From: Pseudomonas sp. CCC3.1
GTDB taxonomy: Bacteria; Pseudomonadota; Gammaproteobacteria; Pseudomonadales; Pseudomonadaceae
NCBI RefSeq assembly: GCF_034347405.1
Contig: NZ_CP133778.1
Location: forward strand, 2,604,001-2,668,000
DNA length: 64,000 nucleotides
Direction of reading: 5' to 3'
Shown: in pieces, positions 41,379 to 49,892 of the stretch
How the letters are laid out: the number at the start of each line of letters is the position of its first letter
Position numbering within the stretch: position 1 is the stretch's first letter
Program-made: the position numbers and the translations under genes
The notes under the pieces: model-generated
Database searches by the model: none
Told to the model about the DNA's origin: nothing
Seen by the model: the letters and a program-made list of their open reading frames with translations, nothing else

Positions 41379-42743
41379 ATGGATGTAACCAAACACATCA
41401 CAGACCTCGAAGTGATGGCAAAGATTTCCGCGCAAAGCAGCGGTACCTACCGCACTGCGCTCGAAGTTCTGACGCTTTACCCAGATTACGCGTTGACCAC
41501 GTTTCGTGAGCTTCTTGAGCTAATGGTTTCACTGGTGGGCGACAAGCTACACCTGCCTTTCGGGAATCAAGACCTTTGCTGGCGGATCAACCACCTTCAC
41601 GAATGTCAGCTGATAAGCCACGCCACCAAACGCGATTGTCACAGCGTTCGTTTGTGGGGGAACCAGGCCGTGCATGCGTCACCTCAGGCGCTGACAACGC
41701 TGCAGGAGAATGAGCAACCCTCATCGCAAACAGGCGACATTGAGCAAGCTAGAAAGGCTCGAGAGCTTTTCATGTCGGCGCTCTACGAATTTCACGGGCT
41801 GCTGATCGGCAACGCGCCCAAGCTGACAATCGTCCCTGCCGAGGTACCTGATCTCGTACCTGGGCAAGTAATAGGCAAGGCCATTGCGAGTGAGGATTCC
41901 TTTGACGCAAAGATGCAAGCCGGGCTCGTCCTCGAAGCTGAATGGCTAAGCGCTTGCGGCCGTGGTGGTCTGGTTTCCACCCGAGTCAGCGCAGAACATG
42001 CGACATCGCTCAAAACCATGGCTGTTGAAATGTATCGGTGCGCATGCGAGATCAGTGCACGTTTGGACGTATTGTCCATGGCGTACATTCAGATCCACGG
42101 TGGCTCTGAGACCTTGTGGATGCAGCGTGCAGATACAGAGGCCCTTTATCGCTTCGGGAGTCTGGCCTACACCACCGAGCCGGCCACGAATATGGAGCGG
42201 CTCGCAACGAACGCGCTCAAAGAAGCCGCCACGCGTCAACATCCACAAGCGAGTGTCTACTACGGAGACCATCTACGGCAGATCGGGGAGTTTGGCCAAG
42301 CTGAAGAAATGCTGACCTTCGCCGCGACCTCAGAGCAGTCGAAAGCCTACCTTGGTCTCTTTTTTCTCTACAGCACACAACAGTCTCCCTGCTATTCCCC
42401 TGAGCGTGCTGTGGCAATCCTTGAACAGGGTGTATCGCGAGACGATGCTGACTGTAAGTTTCAGCTCGGGGTGGTGCTTAACGAAGGGGAGCTCTTTGAT
42501 CAGGATAAAAAACGAGCGCGCCAACTGCTGACTGCCGCAGCGCAGCAGGGGATCAGGAGAGCAAGTGTGTATCTCAACTTGGTGGTCGACGACAGCTTCC
42601 AGAAGCACTTCCAGATGATTGGGCTCAGTATGTTGGCGGATCTGAATGCGGAACGTGAACAGTACAAGTCGTTGGATATTGGTCGTAACGATCCGTGTCC
42701 ATGTTCGTCGGGGAAAAAGTACAAAAAATGCCATGGCGTTTGA
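41379..42743 (+). CDS. DUF4145 - TPR/Sel1-like - SEC-C protein
   Basis: 454 residues in three parts. Residues 30-150 look like DUF4145, an HEPN-superfamily domain, with RLWGNQAVH (R91, N95, H99). Residues 200-420 are TPR/Sel1-like helical repeats (HPQASVYYGDHLRQIGEFGQ; GVSRDDADCKFQLGVVLNEG). The last 20 residues are a SEC-C zinc motif, GRNDPCPCSSGKKYKKCHG. SEC-C motifs occur in SecA and many defence proteins. AAGGAG precedes the ATG. Third HEPN-type gene in a row; its partner and trigger are unknown. Confidence 0.8.
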   Translation: MDVTKHITDLEVMAKISAQSSGTYRTALEVLTLYPDYALTTFRELLELMVSLVGDKLHLPFGNQDLCWRINHLHECQLISHATKRDCHSVRLWGNQAVHASPQALTTLQENEQPSSQTGDIEQARKARELFMSALYEFHGLLIGNAPKLTIVPAEVPDLVPGQVIGKAIASEDSFDAKMQAGLVLEAEWLSACGRGGLVSTRVSAEHATSLKTMAVEMYRCACEISARLDVLSMAYIQIHGGSETLWMQRADTEALYRFGSLAYTTEPATNMERLATNALKEAATRQHPQASVYYGDHLRQIGEFGQAEEMLTFAATSEQSKAYLGLFFLYSTQQSPCYSPERAVAILEQGVSRDDADCKFQLGVVLNEGELFDQDKKRARQLLTAAAQQGIRRASVYLNLVVDDSFQKHFQMIGLSMLADLNAEREQYKSLDIGRNDPCPCSSGKKYKKCHGV

Positions 42744-43019
42744 GCTATGGCGCACCCCGGGTTGCTGCCGCTATTACACCGTGTTTTGCCACTGAAACTA
42801 AGGCTACATACGTTAGTCCCCCGCGGTGGTCATGTGCTTTCATAGCTCCGAAGGCCAACGCCAGGTAGGTCGTGCCAAACACCCTCCCTGGCCCCCTTCG
42901 GTAGAGCTGCATGGCTTCGAAATGATGACCACGCGAGCTTGATTACACCGATCTGCCCATAGCTCCAGCCGGGGAAGGGCTGGGCAACACGAACCACTCA
43001 ATTTCAGGACACGCGACAC

Positions 43020-44057
43020 ATGCAAAAAACACCAGAGGTTCGGGAGCCATTATCGGTGACGGTCTGCAATCCCTACATCCCGCCGAACGAGTATCGCCAA
43101 GGCGTCGTGGAGGCCTTGAGGTGCATCGGGCCATTTCTTAGCAAGTCGGATTTTGAAGCCATGGTGCTAAAAAAACTCCGGCTAGAAGATCCCGAACCTT
43201 CCGAAAAGCAGTATCTGCAGGCTGCGGTTGAGCTCACAGTTTGCACCCACTACGCACGCTTCTTCCCAGAAGGGTTTGTGTACGAAGACAAGGTTATGCC
43301 GCCGCGGGACGTGGATTGCTCCTTCAAGAGTCAAGGGTACAAGTTCAACGTCGAAGTGAAGTGCGCCGACTACACAGCAAAGCAGAAGATTGACGAGAGC
43401 GGCGCCTTCATCATGCGAGCGGTGGGACGGATGGATGACTATGGCGATGCGGCCACCATGTTGCAGGAAGTCTTTGCGAGCGGTGGTAATCAGCTCATAA
43501 AGGGCCTGCACATGGACAATAAGCTGAAAGACTATCTAATGGACGCCCATGGCAAGTTCCCGGATGCATCACGTGAGGGTGATTACAACGTACTGGTCGT
43601 TGGCTGCGATGATCCGCTCGACATCATGCAATGGGAGGGGTATCTGACCGGCTCCCAAGGGCTGTTCACCGAACAATCCTACGCCCCAGCGGATGAGTAC
43701 TCCAACGTCGACATGGTCGTCCTGACCAACCTGTACCACCGCCATAAGGCAGTGGAGAAGAAGGACAAATTGACCGCTCATTGGTGGTTTGGCGAGTCAT
43801 TTTCGCTGTTGTATAAAAATCCTCGTTCGACCAAACCAGATTCGATGGCGCAGGCCTTCGCCAAAACCCTGCATTTCTACAACAACGATCTGGTGCAGTA
43901 CCGGATGGAGGGTGACGCCCCCGAGCGCGATCTGCAGAGCCTGGCAATACCGCATTTCGTGGGTAAGGTATTGCTGGCCAAAGGGCGTTACCTCTTCCAA
44001 CCGGGTAAACCCAGAAAGCTCGAGTCAGATGAGGAAGCGGTGCAAGCCGAAACCTGA
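43020..44057 (+). CDS. PD-(D/E)XK-like nuclease, unrecognised family
   Basis: 345 residues. A nuclease core is suggested by PPRDVDCSFKSQGYKFNVEV (D97/D99 and E112) followed by K114, that is D...ExK, after a helix containing E71. The rest is unrecognised; NLYHRHKAVEKKDK is a positively charged patch. Its 3' end faces the reverse-transcriptase gene 131 bp away, so it is transcribed convergently. A defence effector is likely in this neighbourhood. The nuclease call rests on the motif only. Confidence 0.65.
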   Translation: MQKTPEVREPLSVTVCNPYIPPNEYRQGVVEALRCIGPFLSKSDFEAMVLKKLRLEDPEPSEKQYLQAAVELTVCTHYARFFPEGFVYEDKVMPPRDVDCSFKSQGYKFNVEVKCADYTAKQKIDESGAFIMRAVGRMDDYGDAATMLQEVFASGGNQLIKGLHMDNKLKDYLMDAHGKFPDASREGDYNVLVVGCDDPLDIMQWEGYLTGSQGLFTEQSYAPADEYSNVDMVVLTNLYHRHKAVEKKDKLTAHWWFGESFSLLYKNPRSTKPDSMAQAFAKTLHFYNNDLVQYRMEGDAPERDLQSLAIPHFVGKVLLAKGRYLFQPGKPRKLESDEEAVQAET

Positions 44058-44188
44058 GGGCCTGGTAATCCGGACTAGGACGTGGTTGACGCCAAGCTGA
44101 CTCGCCTGCCATCAACCGTTCCTTGACTCAGTGCCTGTGGTGATGTCGCGTTGAACATCACCATCAAGGCCGAAGCCATTGCCGAATC

Positions 44189-45727
44189 TCAGAACCCCGG
44201 TGCGCCGTCTTGAACCCATTTGCAGACCCAGCCATCCAGCTTGGTCAAGGACACACTGTTCTTCAGCAACTGCAGGCTCACCTTGCGCTCATCGTCAGAC
44301 AGTCCTCTGAGCGCTAGAATCAGGGCCCGACGATCCCACGAAGCTGTACCCGATACCCGCTGCTTTGCCTCCTTTGACCACGCACGGTTTCCTCTGGAAA
44401 GCTCGGCCGCAGTTGCGATGGCGGTGCCGCACCGTTGGACGTACTGCTTCAACACTGGCGTGTTCGCCCTTACATGCCTTGCAAGGTACCAGCCCATCCA
44501 AACCTTCGCGCTTTGACTCTCCAGATGGCCCTGACGACAGGCATGGGTAAGAGCTGGCGCCAGCACAAAATGATCAGCAGGGGATAAGACATCGAAATAG
44601 AGCGCTACGTCATTGATCACCGGCAGGTAGAACTCGAGATCTTCAGTCAGGAGAGGGGCAATCGTATAGTCCCGGGCATTCTTCGCCCGTCTGATGATGG
44701 CTCGCATCACTCCCAGGTCGATCGCACCTGATTCTTTAGCACGCATGAGGGCTTCAGAGAGGCGTTCCCCAAGGCTGGAGCCATCGTCGTCATCCTGATC
44801 ATCGCCCTCATCCTCATCTTGTTCTGCCTCTTCGTCATGGTACTCACCGTACTGATTGCCGGCCTCAATGCTGCGCATCAGGTCAAGCTTTTCCAGCTGG
44901 TAGGCGTTTCTCAGCTCCACATGGAGAAAGGTCGCTGAGTCCTGAATCTTGGTCTTTTCTGAGACCAAGCCAAGCCTGTGCTGCTGGTGCAGGTACACCA
45001 CCAGGTCTTCCAGGATGGCCTTCAGCTCAGCCTCGTCGTCGCTGAATATCCGGTAATCATCCACGTAACGAACATGCTCCAGTCCCCTGTGTGCAATGAA
45101 CTGATCGACGTCTATCAACGCCGCCTCTGCCAGGATGATCGAGGCCGCAGGGCCAACAGGCAGACCTTGGGAGGACTTGATATTGAGCCGCATCAGGAAC
45201 GACTCGATTTCCTTGGCCAGGGCAGGGCCGGCGCCGATTTCCTCCAGTCCATTGCGGATGCGGTGCAGGTAAATCTGGTTGTAAAAATCGCTGATGTCCG
45301 TGGACAGCACATAGCTATGTTGGCTGGCGAGCCGCTCACAGTTTTCACGATAGGTGTCAAAGCCCGAACCTCGAGAGAAGAAACTGTTGGAACTGACCTC
45401 GATACGGTAGGCGCAGGACACCTCCGGCCCCATGCGCGCCCGCTCGACCTTTTCGGCCACCAGGGAAACCAGGGCGGTGTAGATCAACGCGTCGAGTGGC
45501 TCAAGTTGATGGACGACTCGGCAGCCTCCCCGGGCCTTGTGCCACGGCAAGACGCGGGGCTGACTGCTCAAAACATCTTTCAGAGGCGTTGCGAGCAGGT
45601 AGGCTTTGACCTCATCCCAACAGTGCCAGACAGCCAGAAACTCGAAGGGCTTCGGGAAGAAGTCGGTGTCGTAGTAGGCACCGATGTGCCGGCGGGCGAA
45701 TTCAAGCGCGTCTTCCGTGAGCAGCAT
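44189..45727 (-). CDS. Reverse transcriptase of the unknown-group/Abi (DRT) type
   Basis: About 512 residues from ATG 45727, which follows CAAGGTC; an upstream in-frame GTG at 45793 is possible. RT motifs: TDISDFYNQIYLHRI (motif A Asp, 144), SQGLPVGPAASIILAE (motif B, about 187), RYVDDYRIF (motif C YVDD, 221-224) and SEKTKIQ (motif D). A very acidic run (about 298-315) separates the palm from a roughly 180-residue helical C-terminal domain. No group II intron maturase or DGR parts are present, and no retron msr/msd was seen. This fits UG/Abi-type RTs used in phage defence. The group cannot be assigned by eye. Confidence 0.88.
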   Translation of the reverse strand: MLLTEDALEFARRHIGAYYDTDFFPKPFEFLAVWHCWDEVKAYLLATPLKDVLSSQPRVLPWHKARGGCRVVHQLEPLDALIYTALVSLVAEKVERARMGPEVSCAYRIEVSSNSFFSRGSGFDTYRENCERLASQHSYVLSTDISDFYNQIYLHRIRNGLEEIGAGPALAKEIESFLMRLNIKSSQGLPVGPAASIILAEAALIDVDQFIAHRGLEHVRYVDDYRIFSDDEAELKAILEDLVVYLHQQHRLGLVSEKTKIQDSATFLHVELRNAYQLEKLDLMRSIEAGNQYGEYHDEEAEQDEDEGDDQDDDDGSSLGERLSEALMRAKESGAIDLGVMRAIIRRAKNARDYTIAPLLTEDLEFYLPVINDVALYFDVLSPADHFVLAPALTHACRQGHLESQSAKVWMGWYLARHVRANTPVLKQYVQRCGTAIATAAELSRGNRAWSKEAKQRVSGTASWDRRALILALRGLSDDERKVSLQLLKNSVSLTKLDGWVCKWVQDGAPGF

Positions 45728-46221
45728 TTTATTGACCTTGAGCTTCGCTGGGAGGAGGTGACCTTCTGCCGAGCATATTCGGGATTTCGTCACTGGTCAC
45801 CCATCCGGCCAAATGCATCACCGAACTAGCCATGCGAGGCGCTGGATTTGCCCACATTCCCGTAGTCTTGGTGTAAACATCCAATCTGCCCACCGCCGGT
45901 AGTCTCAATCACAAGCGTAGTTTCGGGCCACAGAACAGGAGCAAAACTGAGTTGGCGAATGGATACCTGCCATCGTGACCGTCTGACGCCGACGTTACTT
46001 GCTTGGTGCTACGGTATTCGATGATGGCCCCAAGAGTTGCCAAGGGCCCATCAACACCACAGCTAGTGCCCAGGAATGACCGGTGGGACGTAACTGAATG
46101 TCTTCATCAGCAGCGTTGCCAAAACAATCATGATTTGGAAATGCACCATGGACTGAATCACGGTGTAGCCGATGAGGTCTTTCGACCGTAAGCGTTCAAA
46201 GGTTCAGTCACTTAGAGGGAC
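45728..46221. other. Long non-coding stretch upstream of the RT gene
   Basis: No credible gene in about 490 bases. The RT promoter lies here. A GC-rich imperfect hairpin (GATGGCCCC with AGGGCCCATC, about 46020-46055) is present. Several RT defence systems use a nearby non-coding RNA, so an ncRNA template is possible, but nothing in the sequence proves one. Confidence 0.4.
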
Positions 46222-46311
46222 ATGATGTCCGGCAACATAGAGCCGCTGGTACCACTGACCGACGCCGAATTCTCTGAGATGATGGAGGAGTTCGACCGGG
46301 CAGGGGGGTGA
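46222..46311 (+). CDS. Tiny ORF, 29 residues
   Basis: ATG 46222 (or 46225) follows AGAGGGA at a good distance. The peptide is acidic (LTDAEFSEMMEEFDRAGG). Its TGA at 46309-46311 is immediately followed, in the same frame, by the ATG of the next gene. It could be a leader, a small subunit, or the detached start of the downstream gene after a stop mutation. Confidence 0.4.
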   Translation: MMSGNIEPLVPLTDAEFSEMMEEFDRAGG

Positions 46312-46821
46312 ATGATGAATCAGCTGCGAGGACGTAGGTCGATTATGGAAAAGCACGTCATAGGACTGGAGCGCCAAAATCTGGCGGAGCTTGAGGTCGT
46401 AGAGCGGTTAGCCGGCTCTGTCGGTATTGAGGCGTTTGAAGCTGAGGTTCTTCGCTTGGCGGGGCTTCATGCTCTCAACCCTGAAGCAACGATTCAGGCA
46501 ATCTCTGTCCAGGTTCATCCCAGCATTATCGGCATGAGCGACTCAGTGTTCCAGGTGCTACGACGCCTGTGCGATACGCTTGTTGAGCGTGAGCCGGCGT
46601 TGTCGACGCGACCGAGCTATCGCTGCCGTAATGCTCAACAAACAGCCCTTCCTTGGGAACTATGGTTGGCCTTGGTCAGGCATGCTCGCGAAGCTTTTGA
46701 CCCAGCAGGGCTGGATGCGGAGTTTTTGGCGGGGAAACTGCGTGAGGGATATTCGACTCAAGAAGCCTTCGACGCGCTTATCTCATCAAAGCGCGTGAAG
46801 GGTAAACCCGGAGCCGATTGA
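46312..46821 (+). CDS. Unrecognised protein, 169 residues
   Basis: No family recognised. The protein is helical and soluble (EKHVIGLERQNLAELEVVER; LPWELWLALVRHAREAFD). Starts at ATG 46312, 46315 or 46345 are possible; the first directly follows the TGA of the tiny ORF, suggesting coupled translation or one gene split by a stop. It lies between the RT gene (divergent) and the aldo/keto reductase (convergent). Confidence 0.55.
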   Translation: MMNQLRGRRSIMEKHVIGLERQNLAELEVVERLAGSVGIEAFEAEVLRLAGLHALNPEATIQAISVQVHPSIIGMSDSVFQVLRRLCDTLVEREPALSTRPSYRCRNAQQTALPWELWLALVRHAREAFDPAGLDAEFLAGKLREGYSTQEAFDALISSKRVKGKPGAD

Positions 46822-46985
46822 CGATCGAAGGGCGGCTTCCTATGGGTGTTATTCGAACTGATTATCCAAGCGGGCTGCGATCCACTGGATCAACTCACTT
46901 GAACCTGCAAGCTTCGCCTGATTGGTGGTGCAAATGAGCCCATTCATCAGGGTAGGTAAGACCGTGATGAATGGGGCAAGTGTGC

Positions 46986-47981
46986 TCAGGAAAACCCAGT
47001 TACTGCGTGAGGGACGTAGGGCTGCTCCAAGCGGGCGATCTCTTCCTCGCTTAGCACGAGATCGAGTGCCGCAATGGCATCGTCCAGTTGCGCAGGCTTC
47101 GACGCGCCAACGATGGGTGCCGATACTCCTTTCTTCCCGAGCACCCAGGCCAGCGCTACCTGAGCCATGGGCACGCCTCTCTCTTTAGCGATCTGCTCAA
47201 CAACTGAGATAACCCGACCGTCCTCAATCTCGGTTGCTTGGAAGAATGACTGGCCGGAAATGTCGGTTTTAGTGCGTTCGGTTTGCTGACCATGAGGTCG
47301 CGTAAGGCGGCCTCGCGCCAGTGGGCTCCAAGGCATCAGGCCTACCCCTTGATCAAGGCACAGCGGAATCATCTCTCGCTCTTCTTCGCGGTAGAGCAGA
47401 TTGACGAAGTTTTGCATCGACACGAACTTGCTCCAGCCGTGCACTTGAGCGGTGTGTTGGGCTTTGGAGAACTGCCAGGCGTACATGGATGACGCGCCAA
47501 TGTAACGAGCTTTACCGGCCCTCACGATGTCGTGCAGGGCCTCCATGGTTTCCTCGATCGGAGTGTCGTAATCCCATCGGTGGATCTGGTAAAGGTCTAC
47601 GTAATCTGTCCCTAGTCGTGTCAGGCTGGCGTCGATATTGGCCATGATGGCTTTTCGGGACAACCCCTTCTCGTTGGGCCTTGTAGAGCCTTCCCACATG
47701 TTTGCTGGGTAGAAGACTTTCGTTGCGATGACGACTTCGTCCCGGCGGGTAAACTCTTTGAGAAGCTTGCCTACAATGGTCTCTGAGGTGCCAGCGGAAT
47801 AGCTGTTGGCGGTGTCGAAGAAATTGATGCCTTGCTCAACCGCGTGCTTGATGATGGGCCGGCTCTGGTCTTCTCCAAGCGTCCATGGATGAGTACCAGC
47901 ATCCGGATCGCCAAAAGTCATACACCCGAGACACAGGTTCGAAACGTCCAGTCCAGTTGTGCCCAGTTTGATGTACTTCAT
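46986..47981 (-). CDS. Aldo/keto reductase
   Basis: A 331-residue AKR TIM barrel. Catalytic Asp and Tyr lie in FFDTANSYSAGTSE, Lys in VVIATKVFY and His in VDLYQIHRWD; the C-terminal NADPH site includes GKKGVSAPIVGASKPAQL. It reduces aldehydes or ketones with NADPH. It looks like a chromosomal housekeeping or stress gene embedded between accessory genes. The ATG is preceded by a GGGGAAGAG-like site. Substrate unknown. Confidence 0.93.
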   Translation of the reverse strand: MKYIKLGTTGLDVSNLCLGCMTFGDPDAGTHPWTLGEDQSRPIIKHAVEQGINFFDTANSYSAGTSETIVGKLLKEFTRRDEVVIATKVFYPANMWEGSTRPNEKGLSRKAIMANIDASLTRLGTDYVDLYQIHRWDYDTPIEETMEALHDIVRAGKARYIGASSMYAWQFSKAQHTAQVHGWSKFVSMQNFVNLLYREEEREMIPLCLDQGVGLMPWSPLARGRLTRPHGQQTERTKTDISGQSFFQATEIEDGRVISVVEQIAKERGVPMAQVALAWVLGKKGVSAPIVGASKPAQLDDAIAALDLVLSEEEIARLEQPYVPHAVTGFS

Positions 47982-48237
47982 CAGCGCTCTTCCCCTTGAT
48001 CTGGATTAGGTTCGACCTACTCACTGGTAGGCGTTGTGGCAGTTCACGTGCCCTATAGTAACTGTCACGAACACTTCGGTGCCCCAAGGGTATATCTGTT
48101 CACGTATCGATCAAACACGGCGGATGGATCGAGAGCTGTTTTGGAGGAGGGCCCATAGCCTGCTCAGGTGGGCCTTTCAATGGCGATACTCAACCATTTC
48201 TCCCCAGTGGTAGCATCCTCATCCCACATCTTTCGAA

Positions 48238-49614
48238 ATGCTGACTATGGCTCGGACGCAGCAAAATCTCGCAACCCTTCGCACGTCTTTCGCCGCTATC
48301 CTAGGTGATAGGAAAGATGATCAGAGTGATGCCAAGATCCCGGATCTGCTGGCCAAACTGGGCCTGCCAGATAACCCCGGCAGTCCCAGCAAGCGCCAGC
48401 ATTTAGCAGGTGCGGTGTTAAAAGCCACCGACGATCAGCGGATCGAAGCCGTGCAACGTGTTTTGCAGAGCATTGGATTACCCGAACGTGAACGGGACGT
48501 CCTTCAAGAACTGTTGTGGGATGACGGGACTAGCCCAACCATCCCTGCGCGATACCGACGAGATCTGGCAAAAAGCCTCGAGCAAGTTGACTTGGCTTTG
48601 GATCGGGCAGGGTTTGAGGAGGTGCTGGGTACATTTTGGCAGATTGATGACCGGCCTTTTCTAGACTTCGCGAACAAGACGCCAACCCTGCGTGACGAGA
48701 TTATTCGTCATTACATCGACAACCCAGACTGGGACGCTGTGGCCCTTTTCGACAGGCTCGGTGCATACAAATGCACTGATGCTCGATTCTGTCGATTCGT
48801 GGAGGCACTTGCTTCCTCGACGGTCAGGCCCGATGAGTCTCAGCAGCGGGTTTTCATTGGAGCTGTGGACGCCGCCTTGAAGCCGTGCGGCATTCATTTC
48901 TATACGTCCAATGGCGCGGACGGCTACCTCACATCTACTTTGGTCGCTATCGGTGGAGCAACACAGGCCTCCCCGAAAAACCTTATTTTCGGTTCCCGAA
49001 AAAAGCCAGACTTGCGCTTAGGAAATGCGCTGGACAACGACATCGAGATCGTTCAAGGAGCAGAAGATGTCCTCATGTACGATCGCCCTATCGGATCGGA
49101 GGGGCTTCTTTGGAGGGATCTGCAAGCTTGGTATGCGCACACCCGTGGGCTCGCCGTAGAGGATGCTAAAGTAGCGCTATACCGCCGGCTAGAGGCTAGC
49201 TTGCCCGAAAACTCACCGCCGCAAGCCCTAGCGTTCACATGTTTTTTCCGTGCCTTTCAGAAAGATGTCCCGAATTTGCCTGCGCTTGTCCCTGAGGTCT
49301 GGTTTCACTGGGATCCGCAGACACTTAAATACCGCGGGAAAGAGGCGCTGCTCAGATGCCGGATGGATTTCCTCATCCTGCTTCCAGGTGGCGTGCGAAT
49401 AGTCATAGAGGTCGATGGCCAGCACCACTATTCGGACAACGGTAAGGCGAGTCCAAAGCTCTATGCAGAAATGATGGCAGCGGATCGAGCACTCAGACTG
49501 GTTGGTTGCGAGGTTTATCGTTTTGGTGCGGAGGAGCTCGGACGGCCTGATGCCGACAAGATGCTCATCGATTTCTACCGCGCGCTATTCAGGCGTTACT
49601 CGCTGCTTGGATGA
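48238..49614 (+). CDS. Nuclease with AbiJ-like N-terminus and Vsr/DUF559-type PD-(D/E)XK domain
   Basis: 458 residues. The C-terminal 130 contain CRMDFLILLPGGVRIVIEVD then GQHHYSD, and later DRALRLVGCEVYRFG. This D...ExDxxxH pattern belongs to Vsr/DUF559-type nucleases. The N-terminal 150 are helical (PDLLAKLGLPDNPGSPSKRQ) and resemble the AbiJ N-terminal domains of abortive-infection proteins. ATG 48238 or 48247 may be the start. The gene stands alone. A single-protein defence nuclease is a reasonable inference; the AbiJ subtype is not certain. Confidence 0.75.
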   Translation: MLTMARTQQNLATLRTSFAAILGDRKDDQSDAKIPDLLAKLGLPDNPGSPSKRQHLAGAVLKATDDQRIEAVQRVLQSIGLPERERDVLQELLWDDGTSPTIPARYRRDLAKSLEQVDLALDRAGFEEVLGTFWQIDDRPFLDFANKTPTLRDEIIRHYIDNPDWDAVALFDRLGAYKCTDARFCRFVEALASSTVRPDESQQRVFIGAVDAALKPCGIHFYTSNGADGYLTSTLVAIGGATQASPKNLIFGSRKKPDLRLGNALDNDIEIVQGAEDVLMYDRPIGSEGLLWRDLQAWYAHTRGLAVEDAKVALYRRLEASLPENSPPQALAFTCFFRAFQKDVPNLPALVPEVWFHWDPQTLKYRGKEALLRCRMDFLILLPGGVRIVIEVDGQHHYSDNGKASPKLYAEMMAADRALRLVGCEVYRFGAEELGRPDADKMLIDFYRALFRRYSLLG

Positions 49615-49892
49615 CACGGAGGGTGGGGGTAACCGTGCCACCGAGCTGCGGTCTGGCGCTGACGCTAGCTATTCTTTTGCATTGCCTCGCCGGGAAAGTT
49701 CCTGACTGGTGCCTACCTTGTACTTAACCTCCAATGTCGAAGAGATGACTTTGCCGGACGAGCACATTGCAGGTGTCGATGTTTGACAGCAGGAGGTCGA
49801 AGACCACTCTGCTATCAAAGCGCTTGCCCTAAGTAGGCGTCTCTTTAGGAGCTGAACCGATCGATATCGGTCGATTCATCAGTCCAATTGCC
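49615..49892. other. Short gap between convergent genes
   Basis: 278 bases between the stops of the AbiJ-like gene and the HEPN-like gene. No gene, repeat or clear terminator is evident. Confidence 0.5.

Noticed and set aside
44189..45727. Group II intron, retron or diversity-generating element
   Set aside because: No maturase/endonuclease domain, no visible intron ends, no msr/msd-like inverted repeats and no template/variable repeat pair.
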